The notes under the pieces are model-generated. The model was not told the origin of the DNA. It made no database searches and saw only the letters and a program-made list of their open reading frames with translations. This document shows positions 43,894-52,850 of a stretch of DNA of 64,000 bases, piece by piece. The stretch is from NCBI GenBank assembly GCA_039583875.1, contig CM077167.1:153467010-153531009 (forward strand), written 5' to 3'. The position numbers were made by a program, and so were the translations under genes. Positions within the stretch are counted from its first letter, which is position 1, and each line of letters opens with the position of its first letter. Origin of the DNA: Platanthera guangdongensis. Lineage: Eukaryota; Streptophyta; Magnoliopsida; Asparagales; Orchidaceae.

Positions 43894-46800
43894 TCATTTT
43901 TTCTCCTTGCCCTTAACCATTTTAATCTCTCTGTTAGGATTGAGGGCTTCCTTCTTAGATCTGGTGTCATCTGCTGCACCTAAAGATGTTTGTTGTTTAA
44001 GCCTGGGGACTACAGCTTTAGGATGTAATTCCATGTACCTGTCAGCATCAAAGAACTTGCTTGAACCATATCTCTCTAGTTCTTTTTGTCTCTGTTCAGA
44101 CATGGTTAAAATGTTGGAAGAATCTAATCCTTGTTCTCTGGCCTTCTTAATTTGGTCCAGTGCAGCTAATTCCTTTAACCTTGCAGTCCAAGCAGCTGGA
44201 TTGTTTTCAGGGTCCTCAAAAGGTACAGGTGGCTTATACCTGTTGGAGTGATTATCTTGAGGAGGCCTGGCAGACACAGTCTCTTTCAGCTTGTAAGGGA
44301 AAGAACCAGATGTTGTATCAGTTGAAGTTTGTCTTTCCCTGGAATATGGGTGCTGCCTGGAGTAACCTTTAGAATAGACTTGAATATCTCTCTGATTACC
44401 TCTATATCCTCCTCTCCTAGAATGAGAACCCCTGGATTGGCTTTCCCTGTGGTAAGATCTGGCATGAGGTTGATAGGGAGCCTGACTTCTGGCTGGGGGT
44501 TGACTTGCAGAGCTTCCACCTGCACCTGCATCAGGAGGAGGTGGTGGAGGAGGATGAGAGTGCTGGAATTGGGATGAACCCTTCTCATATTTTCTCTTTT
44601 TCTTCATTGCTTTCAGCTGATTTTTAGAGTATTGCATCCAGTGTTCAGTGATTGGGCAGTCATGTAAGATGTAATATGGGATATCATTGTTATCTTTAAC
44701 TTTAGCAGGAGGTACCCTTTTCATTTCTTTGCTCCTTGCCTTCCTTTTCCTGGCAATGGTAGCAGAAGAATCATCAGAGTCTGTTTTAAATTCATCAGAT
44801 TCAGAACTCTGGTCCTCATAGAGAGCATCTATTTTCTTCATCAAGTCCTTTTTGAGCTGAACAGAAGCAGATGAGGCAGAAGTTGAAACAGCAGCAGCAG
44901 CAGGTGTTGAGATGGTAACAGCAGGGACAGCAGTAGATGGAGAAGGTGAAGCAGAAACAACAACAGCAGCAGTAGGCTCTGGACAGGTGACAACAGCAGC
45001 AACTTCACTAGCAGCAGCAGAAACAGCAGATTCACAATCAACAACAGAAGGAACATCATCAAAGACTGCAGAAGGCTCAAATTCAGTGGCCTCTGACATC
45101 AGAATTTCCTTGGAAGATGGTTCATCAGAAATAGTAGGAATTTCAGCAGCAGCAGTATCAACATTCTCAGAAGCAAAATCAGTCCTTTCTTCAGAAGAAG
45201 CAGCAGCAGCAATTACTGAATTTACAAAAGAAGTGATAATGCTAGGGTCACAGCAAGAGAAAGGCACAAGTGCCTTTGATAAGTCTTCTGGAGGCTGGAC
45301 AGCGTGGACCTCTGGCAGACAGCTAAAGTAAGCAGAATCAAAAACTGATAGCAAAGACCTGAGGTCTATTGCAAGAACTGCAGTTGAAATCTGACTTTCT
45401 GCTTGAGGTACAGCAACATAAGGAGCAGCAGAAGAAGCAGAACTAACAGCAGCAACAGACAGAGAGCTTGCAGAAACAGCAGCAGCAGCAGCATGAAGAT
45501 TCTCTTCATATGGCATCCCCCCCTGCCTAGATGTAGACAGGTCTGGATCAAGGCACACTGCTGCAGGTGCTGCCTGAGGTAAGAGGGAAGAGAGCCTGGC
45601 AGAAAGGGCTGCCACTGATAGGTGTAGACGATCCAAGGAGGTCTCCAACAGCTGAGAGAGCCTGGGGGCAAGCAGCTCATACAGCCTGTCAGCAAGGGCT
45701 GAGAGGTCTACTTGCTCAAGAGCTGGAGCAGAGGTAGAAGGTATAGAAGCAGCTGAAGGTTCTGGAAGTGGAGAGCTGGAGTAGGGTGGAAGGGATAGCT
45801 GAGGTGTTGGCAAGGTGGATATGGAGGATAGGGGAATGGAGAGGGATGGGGTGAATGTTGGTTGATCTATGATTTGGTGTTGGAGGTCTTGAAAGGAAGT
45901 GGAGGAGGAAGGTAACTCAGGAGGAGAGGATGGGGAATCATCCATAAAGGAGTCATCCAGTATGGTGAAAGATGGAATGGAGGGTGATGAGGTGACATCA
46001 GGTGGAGGGTAGGAGAACAGGGGGTGGAATTGTTCTTCTGGTGTTGAAAGAACAGGGACTGGAGAAGGTATGGATGTTGGAGATGGGCTGGATATGATGA
46101 TGGTGGATGGAGCTGGAATGGTGGATGGTGGGGGAAGGGATGGAATTGGAGGAGGAGGAGAGGAGGCAGCAACAGCAGCAGCCAGGTCATCTGCAGGGGC
46201 AGAGACCTGTGGAGGAGTGACTCTTTGAGTCCTTGTGCCTGAAGGAGCACTGGAGGAGGGCCTGCTAGGCTTGCTGATTTGCCTGTCCCACTTTCCAAAG
46301 AGAGCACAGGTCAGTCTCTTGGAGGCATTGATATGAACTCCAGAGGAGACCAGCAAGGCAAGACACCTGTGCTGCAGAAATACTCCAATAATTCTCCCAA
46401 AATTAACAAAACTTTTGTTGATTTTATTTTTGATGAGGTCAAAGAAAACCTCTCCCCAATTCAGATTCTTCTTGTCCACAACAGCTCCCATGAGGCAGAG
46501 CTGATATCTTGATATTGTATCATGGGCAGAGTGCTTTGCCAGTAGCACTTTCCCCGCCACATCTGCCATGAACCTGTATTCAACAGACAGGTTCCTTTTG
46601 AAGAGCTTGCTAGGGTTTCCCTCTGGATGACCCATCCTGGCAAGCAGTTCAGAATATTCCTCTCCAGATAGCTCAGCAGAATCTTCTCCATTTCTCAATT
46701 CAAAAACTTCTGAGAGAATGGTTGGGGTCAAGGGTACCTGAGTTCCAGCTATTGACCCAACTATGGTGTTGTTATCTTGATTATGGGCAGTATAAACCCA

Positions 46801-46980
46801 CTCCTTGATCTCATCAGAAGCCAGCTTGATCCTGGTGGTCATTATTATTGTCAGATTCTGGTCCTTGAACAAACCCAGTATATCTTGAAAAATCTGATCA
46901 GTCGTGTTGAAGGATTCTATATCAATGTCAAAACCGGCATCAAACTTCATTGCAGCAAGAACAGCAACTGACACAGCCAT
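43894..46980 (-). CDS. E accessory protein (ORF3), intact 1028 aa
   Basis: A single open frame, the longest in the window, lies between RNase H and the polypurine tract. Residues 1-235 form the domain shared with D ORF3; both have RFMADVAGKVLLAKHSAHD-like and FGKWDRQI-like stretches. Residues about 240-470 are Pro/Ser rich, 480-715 Ala/Ser/Val rich, 740-760 strongly basic (KRKARSKEMKR, NLS-like), about 805-890 Arg/Ser/Gly/Tyr rich with a poly-Pro run, and the end is charged. That last part suggests RNA binding. No signal peptide or membrane span is seen, so it does not look like an envelope protein. Its ATG lies 114 bases after an internal TATA box. Function unknown; the N-terminal region resembles the uncharacterised putative plant transposon protein domain (Pfam PF20167 from memory, to be checked). 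Confidence 0.85.
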   Translation of the reverse strand: MAVSVAVLAAMKFDAGFDIDIESFNTTDQIFQDILGLFKDQNLTIIMTTRIKLASDEIKEWVYTAHNQDNNTIVGSIAGTQVPLTPTILSEVFELRNGEDSAELSGEEYSELLARMGHPEGNPSKLFKRNLSVEYRFMADVAGKVLLAKHSAHDTISRYQLCLMGAVVDKKNLNWGEVFFDLIKNKINKSFVNFGRIIGVFLQHRCLALLVSSGVHINASKRLTCALFGKWDRQISKPSRPSSSAPSGTRTQRVTPPQVSAPADDLAAAVAASSPPPPIPSLPPPSTIPAPSTIIISSPSPTSIPSPVPVLSTPEEQFHPLFSYPPPDVTSSPSIPSFTILDDSFMDDSPSSPPELPSSSTSFQDLQHQIIDQPTFTPSLSIPLSSISTLPTPQLSLPPYSSSPLPEPSAASIPSTSAPALEQVDLSALADRLYELLAPRLSQLLETSLDRLHLSVAALSARLSSLLPQAAPAAVCLDPDLSTSRQGGMPYEENLHAAAAAVSASSLSVAAVSSASSAAPYVAVPQAESQISTAVLAIDLRSLLSVFDSAYFSCLPEVHAVQPPEDLSKALVPFSCCDPSIITSFVNSVIAAAASSEERTDFASENVDTAAAEIPTISDEPSSKEILMSEATEFEPSAVFDDVPSVVDCESAVSAAASEVAAVVTCPEPTAAVVVSASPSPSTAVPAVTISTPAAAAVSTSASSASVQLKKDLMKKIDALYEDQSSESDEFKTDSDDSSATIARKRKARSKEMKRVPPAKVKDNNDIPYYILHDCPITEHWMQYSKNQLKAMKKKRKYEKGSSQFQHSHPPPPPPPDAGAGGSSASQPPARSQAPYQPHARSYHRESQSRGSHSRRGGYRGNQRDIQVYSKGYSRQHPYSRERQTSTDTTSGSFPYKLKETVSARPPQDNHSNRYKPPVPFEDPENNPAAWTARLKELAALDQIKKAREQGLDSSNILTMSEQRQKELERYGSSKFFDADRYMELHPKAVVPRLKQQTSLGAADDTRSKKEALNPNREIKMVKGKEKK

Positions 46981-47093
46981 GGTACCTGCAGAAATTCAAC
47001 AAACAAAACGACAAAGTGTAGAACTGTTTGGAGGGAAAGAAAATTCTTGTAGAGAAATCGAAAGCGCAAATGAGAACGACGACGAAAAAAGAG

Positions 47094-47100
47094 TTTTATA
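47094..47100 (-). promoter_or_regulatory. Internal TATA box before E ORF3
   Basis: TATAAAA on the minus strand, 114 bases before the ORF3 ATG and just after the hairpin array. Spacing and order match D (36387). Confidence 0.65.
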
Positions 47101-47109
47101 TTAGGGTTC

Positions 47110-47400
47110 GACGCAGAATTGGAAAGATCGTTGAACTCAGTTCGACGATCGAGGCTACTAAAGGAAACTGAAAGTCTTCAATATCGTCGATCTCCGTTCG
47201 ACGATATTGGAGAGCGTCGAGCTCCGTTCGACGATCTTTCAGAGAACAAAATCGTCGAGCGCCGTTCGACGATCGTTGACCGGAAGAGATAGTTCATACT
47301 ATCTGAGAGACGTTGAACTCATTTCGACGATTTTTGGAAATTGTCGATCTCCGTTCGACGATCTTGGGGCAAATCGTCGAGCGCAGTTCAGAGATCAGAA
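47110..47400 (-). repeat. TCGTCGA/TCGACGA hairpin array upstream of E ORF3
   Basis: About eight units of the same family as in the E LTR. The best is a perfect inverted repeat with 12-base arms CAATATCGTCGA and TCGACGATATTG around a 7-base spacer (47179-47209). Surrounding DNA is not LTR-derived by eye. Confidence 0.92.
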
Positions 47401-47513
47401 AAATTCTAGACACTAATAAAAATCAGAATGTTTGCCTAGTATTGGTCAATTTTTAAGCTTTCAAAATCTTGGATATTATTTAAGGCTTCCTCCATCTAAC
47501 ATTCCTAACTGAT

Positions 47514-49070
47514 TTAGGAAGAAGGTGTGTTTCTTTTCATCCAAGGGCTTGGTGAAAATATCTCCCCTTTGTAAATCAGTTGGGATATATTGTAATTCAA
47601 TTTTATTCTTTTCAACATTATCCTTAAGAAATGATGCCTAATCTTTATGTGTTTTGTCCTACTATGAAGGACTGGATTTTGAGCTATAGAAATATCACTT
47701 GTATTGTCACAAAAGATTTTAGACTTCTCTAAGTTGTAGCCATAGTCTAGGAGTTGGTTTTGAATCCACAAGATTTGTGAACAACAACTGCATGCAGCCA
47801 TATATTCAGCTTCAGCAGTTGAAGTTGACACAGATGTTTGTTTCTTACAAAACCAAGAGACAAGTCTGTCACCAAGGAACTGACAAGTTCTACTGGTGCT
47901 TTTCCTGTCAATTCTGCATCCAGCATAATCAGCATCTGAGAATCCAATTAAATCAAATGCTGAATCCTTTGGATACCAGAGACCTAGATTTGGACAACTT
48001 TTAACATACCTGAGAATCCTCTTTACTAAAGTTAGGTGTGACTCTCTAGGGCTTACTTGGAACCTAGCACATATACATGTAGCAAACATTATATCTGGTC
48101 TACTGGCTGTAAGATATAGTAATGAGCCAATCATTGCTCTATTTGTTGTTTGATCAACAGGTTTCCCATGTTCATCAGCATCCAATACAGCATTAGTAGG
48201 CATAGGTGTTTTCATACAAGATGCCTCAGACATACCAAATTTCTTAACCAATTCATTTGCATATTTGGTTTGAGAAATAAAGATGCCTTCAGCATGTTGC
48301 TTGACTTGCAATCCTAGGAAGAAGGATAGCTCACCCATGCTACTCATCTCAAACTTAGAATGCATTAGGTTGGAAAACCTTCTGCACAATTTGGAGTCAG
48401 TAGAACCAAAAATGATATCGTCTACATAAATCTGTACTAGTAGGGTATGGGACTTATGGGTTCTAATGAAAAGAGTTTGGTCTACTCTACCCCTTATAAA
48501 ACCATTTTCCAAGAGAAAGCATGCTAGGGTCTCATGTCATGCTCTAGGAGCTTTCTTGAGACCATATAATGCTTTGTTCAGTCTAAAAACATAATCAGGA
48601 TAAGTTGGAGAGATAAAACCTGGAGGTTGTCTGACATAAACTTCCTCTTTAATGTCTCCATTCAAGAAGGCACTTTTGACATCGATCTGATATACCTTGA
48701 AGCCTTTGTGAGCTGCATAAGCTAGAAAAATTCTGATGGCTTCCAATCTTGCAACAGGTGCAAAGGTCTGGTCGTAGTCTATTCCTTCTTCTTGAGAGTA
48801 ACCCTGAGCAACTAGTCTTGCCTTGTTCCTTATAATTACTCCTTGATCATCCAATTTGTTTCTGAATACCCATTTTGTTCCAATAATGGAATGATCCTTA
48901 GGCTTTGGCACTAGTTCCCATACTTTGTTCCTCTCAAATTGATGCAACTCCTCTTGCATTGCAATGATCCAGTGTGGATCTTGCTCTGCATCTTGAATGG
49001 ACTGAGGTTCAATTTGAGATAGGAAGCAGGTGTGCAACAGGTTTTGGTTCACCTGATTTCTGATTTGCAC
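47514..49070 (-). pseudogene. pol: E reverse transcriptase and RNase H
   Basis: RT starts in 48537-49070 ([63 protein letters not shown]). A TGA at 48537-48539 replaces the Trp expected after PRA. The frame resumes with LVQIYVDDIIFGSTDSK (YVDD intact), [19 protein letters not shown], and RNase H (SRPDIMFATCICARFQ, STSTAEAEYMAACSCC, HSRTKHIKIRHHFLR). A frame change near 47620 garbles the last 35 residues, which end at 47514. Few lesions, so recently functional. Confidence 0.9.
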
Positions 49071-49099
49071 ACCAGCTGAGATTTCTTCAATTATTTGGG

Positions 49100-50640
49100 A
49101 AATTGGATGGTCTCTTGATGTTACTAGATCAACAGGGGGTGTTGATTGTTCACCAACCTGTGTTGTTGTTTCCCCTTGTGGTACAACAACTGGCTTTCAA
49201 GTTGTTCTTCAATATATTGAGCATTTCCTTCATCTTCACTTCTTTCATCCTCTTGAGTAACCTGTAACCTGTTCAAGTCTTCAACTAGAGAATATTCCTG
49301 CAAAGGTTCTATGGTAGAAGAATTCTTCTCCTTGAAAGACATGTTAGTTTCATCAAATGAAATGTGAACAGATTCCTCAATTTTCAAGGATGATTTATTA
49401 TAGACCCTATAGGCCTTGCTGATCATGGAGTATCCTAGAAACACTCCTTCATCAGCTTTGGCTTGAAATTTTGCTAAATATTTCTTGTCATTATTGTGAA
49501 TGTAGCAAATACAACCAAAGACTCTAAAATAGTCAACTTTAGGTTTCTTCCCTTTGAGTAATTCATAGGGAGTCTTTTCCTTTAGTTTATATATCAGACT
49601 TCTATTCAGCACATAGTTGGAGGTGTTCACTGCCTCTGCCCATAAGGATAGAGGTAGATGAGCATCTGACAACAATGTAGTGGCAGATTCAATAAGGGTT
49701 CTATTTTTCCTTTCAGCTACCCCATTTTGTTGAGGAGTTCTATGAGCTGAGAAAGTATGTCTGATCCCTTCACTCTGACAGAACTCTTGCATAAGAAGAG
49801 AATCAAACTCTGTCCCATGATCACTTCTGATCAGGGCAATGTGAGTATTGAACTCAATCTGTATACATTTGAGAAACTCTGTCAGACACTTAAAGTTATC
49901 AGACTTCTTCCTTAGAAAGAACACCCAAGTGAATCTAGAGAAGTCATCTACAACTACTAAAGTATAGGATTTCCCTCCTAGACTTTGTACTGTGATCGGT
50001 CCAAAAAGATCCATGTGTAACAGATACAATATCCTAGGTGAATCACTCTTATTAAGTGATTTAAAGCTATTTTTAGTTTGCTTGCCTAATTGACAAGCCC
50101 TGCAGGGTCCTTCCTTCTTGTAGGGGCCAGAAGGTAGTCCTCTAACAAGGTTGTCCTTGGATAGCCTAGCAATAGTTCTAAGGTTTAGGTGTCCTAATCT
50201 CTTATGCCATAAGATATTTGGTCTACAGACTGAGTTAAACAAGCAGATATCTACATCAGTTGAAAGAAAATCTACTAGATAGATGTTACCTTTCCTTTTA
50301 CATGTCAACACAGTTGTGTTGTCCTCTGACTTGATTTTGCATAAGGCTTTGTTGAAGGTCACCTGGTAGCCTTCATCACACAGCTGACTGATGCTAATTA
50401 GGTTGTGCTTCAGTCCTTCCACATAAGCTACCTTCTTGAAGGTTACTGAACCAATCTGTACTGCACCATATCCTTTAGTCTGTCCAAAGTTTGAATCACC
50501 AAAGACAACTTTGGGTCCAAGCTTGGCTCTGAAGGATGTGAGTTTGTCCTTGTTCCCTGTCATGTGCTTAGAGCACCCACTATCCAAGTATCATTGCTGG
50601 TTAGATGTTGGATAGGTCTTCACCTGCACATAAGATAATT
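49100..50640 (-). pseudogene. pol: E protease, GAG-pre-integrase and integrase
   Basis: A 487-codon frame (49124-50587) opens within the protease active site (DSGCSKHMTG). A TGA at 50591-50593 replaces the Trp that precedes YLDSG. It then shows LISISQLCDEG, WHKRLGHLNLRTI, CRACQLGKQTKNSF (zinc), [40 protein letters not shown] and [16 protein letters not shown], so all catalytic acidic residues are present, then [24 protein letters not shown] and the acidic linker. Stops near 49100 separate it from RT. Integrase itself is intact. Confidence 0.9.
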
Positions 50641-51505
50641 CATTTGTTTTTGACCCAGTTTACCTTGGGCCTAGGTTGATAACCTTTAAATTCTGAAATG
50701 AAAGACATCCCAGGTTGACTCTTATATCCTTCAGGATGATATCTCCTTGGAGGTATAATCCATTCAGTATAAGGGTTAAAGATTTGGGATGTAGGACCCT
50801 TAGGATTCAATTTTGATTTGCCTTTGAAAAATTTTCCAGAGCTCTGACCTCTGTTCGATGATCTTGGAGCTGCGTTCGACGATCTTGGGTCAGATCGTCG
50901 AGCTCCGTTCGACGGTTGACTATGGGTGAGGTCAGGTATTTGAGATCGTCGACCTGCATTCGACGACTTTGGCTGAGATCGTCGATCTGTGTTCGACGAT
51001 TTTGCCTGAGATCATCGAGCTGCGTTCGGCGATCGTCGATCTTCACTCAGCGATCGTCGATTTCCGTTCGACGATTTCTGCTGGGACTTAGTTTTCTGAG
51101 GCAGATCAGAATTTTTCCTAGCAACCTCTACAACTCTCTTTCCTTTGTCAGAAATGAATTTGATTGGGGTTGTTAGAACAATAGGTTGGCTGGATGAGGC
51201 ACCCAAGCCCAGTGTACTGTTAAATCTAGAGTTCACTGTGCTTGTGATGTCCATCAGCTTGATGCTTCTCCCATTAAGGGATTCTTCAAGCTTCTTGGCC
51301 TCAGAGAGCTCACTTTTCAGTGAAGCTATCTGTTCCCTACAGCACTCCAACTCCTGAGAGAGTTTGAGGTTTTCTGACTTTAAAGTATTGTGTTCAGATA
51401 ATTGATTTCTGAGAGAGATAATCTCTTTCTCAGACTTTAGCAGGTCTAAACACAGTGCTTTAAATTCAGATTTAAAATCTTCTGAACTAAAATCAAAAGA
51501 ACCAA
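50641..51505 (-). pseudogene. gag: E gag C-terminal extension with repeat-encoded segment
   Basis: This lies between the intact gag frame and protease. A coiled-coil piece (REQIASLKSELSEAKKLEESL) is readable at 51012-51350. The hairpin array at 50840-51085 is translated as repeated Asp-Asp-Arg-Arg-Thr-Gln-Leu type units (frame 50807-51046). Frame changes near 51010 and 51350 separate the pieces. C and D have a second zinc knuckle here; I do not find one in E. Confidence 0.75.
50840..51085 (-). repeat. TCGTCGA/TCGACGA array inside E gag
   Basis: About eight units of the same palindromic family as the E LTR and the ORF3-upstream array, here within coding sequence. Spacing is mostly 21-33 bases, multiples of three, which keeps a repeated peptide frame. 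Confidence 0.88.
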
Positions 51506-52732
51506 TTACCTGATCTTCTTCAGGTTGAGTCTCTGAGTCTGACTCTGACTCTTCTTCCTCTGAGTTGTGTGCTGTAAGGCATTGATTGCCATCATGCAGA
51601 ACTCCTTTTCCTCTGCATCATCCTCATCATCACTGGAGCTGGATGAGGCTTCTGACTCTTCTTCTGTCTCACTCCAGGATTTAGCAACAAACCCTTTTCT
51701 TGTATGCTTGTTTTTGCTTGAAGAAGGTATGTCATTGCCATTCCTTTTGGAGACTTTCTCCTTTCTTCTTTCTTTCCTGTCCCTTCTGTTCTTGTTCTTG
51801 TTCTCTGGATAGTCAGGAACTATGTGCCCTGGTTTCCTGCAACCAAAGCAAATAATGTCTTTATTAATACTAATGGACTTGTCATACCTTGGCTTGTCCT
51901 GCTCCTTGTATGATCTTCTTCTGAAGTCCTTTCTGGCCATCTTGTAGAATCTTTTGGCCAGCAGACTGAGTAGTTCATCATTGCTTGTGGCTTTATCTTC
52001 AGGCAGATCTTCAGTTGCCTTGAAAGCTATGGTCTTCTCTTTTCTTGTGGCTGGTGAGGCAGCCTTCTGTTCTTCCTCTCTATTTTTGATGAGTAGCTCA
52101 TAAGATTTGAGCTTACCCAATAGAGCTTCAGTGGTGATCTCATTTAGACTTCTGGCATCCTTAATTGGCCAGATTCTTGAATCCCAAGTGCTGGGGAAGC
52201 ACATTAGGATCTTGTCATTAAGTTCAGTTAGAGAGATCTCTTTGTCTAATGTCTTGAGTTCACTGACAATTAGACTTAGTCTGTTGTACATATCTCCCAC
52301 TGACTCAGTTTCTCCCTTTTTGAAATTCTCATATTGAGAGATAAGATGGGATCTCCTATCCTTTCTCTCATCAGCAGAGCCTGAGACTATTTCTAAGAGT
52401 TTGTCCCAAATTTCTTTTGCTGAATTACATTCAGCTACCTTTTGAAATATGTCATCTGACATTGTCTGGGCTAGGATATTCATAGCCTTAGCATCAGCTA
52501 CCTTCCATCTCTTGATGTCAGCATCTGTTCCTGATGGAGGTGGCACAGCATTTGTGCTTGTGTTCTCTGGGGGTCTTGGACATACTGTCAAAACAGAATT
52601 AAAGATATCTTCGTCAATAGAATTCATGTAAAGTCTAATCCTTGCCTTCCAAAGTGCAAACTTGGATAGATTGCACACTGGAGGTCTGGTGCTAGCATAA
52701 TCTTTGTTTTGGGCCATGATTTGTGAAAACAA
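51506..52732 (-). CDS. gag: E gag polyprotein, N-terminal part, 408 aa
   Basis: Open frame beginning about 100 bases after the primer-binding site. A copia-type gag domain (LSKFALWKARIRLYMNSIDED, AKEIWDKLLEIVSGSADERKDRRSHLISQYENFKKGE, SLTELNDKILMCFPSTWDS) occupies about residues 15-220. A CCHC-like knuckle follows near residues 294-308 but its last Cys is Tyr (CFGCRKPGHIVPDYP), so zinc binding is doubtful. Basic and acidic tails follow. It forms particles and packages RNA in this family. Homologous to D gag. The first ATG (52732) is used; a second at MAQNKDY, six codons on, gives a more typical start. Confidence 0.85.
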   Translation of the reverse strand: MFSQIMAQNKDYASTRPPVCNLSKFALWKARIRLYMNSIDEDIFNSVLTVCPRPPENTSTNAVPPPSGTDADIKRWKVADAKAMNILAQTMSDDIFQKVAECNSAKEIWDKLLEIVSGSADERKDRRSHLISQYENFKKGETESVGDMYNRLSLIVSELKTLDKEISLTELNDKILMCFPSTWDSRIWPIKDARSLNEITTEALLGKLKSYELLIKNREEEQKAASPATRKEKTIAFKATEDLPEDKATSNDELLSLLAKRFYKMARKDFRRRSYKEQDKPRYDKSISINKDIICFGCRKPGHIVPDYPENKNKNRRDRKERRKEKVSKRNGNDIPSSSKNKHTRKGFVAKSWSETEEESEASSSSSDDEDDAEEKEFCMMAINALQHTTQRKKSQSQTQRLNLKKIR

Positions 52733-52829
52733 AATCTAATAATAAAATACCAAAGAAAAACAGATCTAACTTGGGATCTTTGAGTTCAGGTGTTAGCCTG
52801 TACAACCAATCAGGTATGGTATGTTTAAC

Positions 52830-52848
52830 CAACCTCCCTCTGATACCA
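52830..52848 (-). other. Primer-binding site of E
   Basis: Minus strand reads TGGTATCAGAGGGAGGTTG, two bases after the 5' LTR, as in D. Confidence 0.92.
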
Positions 52849-52850
52849 AT

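Noticed and set aside
44912..45331. 139-codon plus-strand frame, Ala/Thr rich
   Set aside because: Antisense shadow of the Ala/Ser-rich segment of E ORF3.
43894..46980. E ORF3 as an envelope protein
   Set aside because: No signal peptide, membrane-spanning segment or glycoprotein-like Cys pattern is seen, although location after pol is where SIRE envelope-like ORFs occur.
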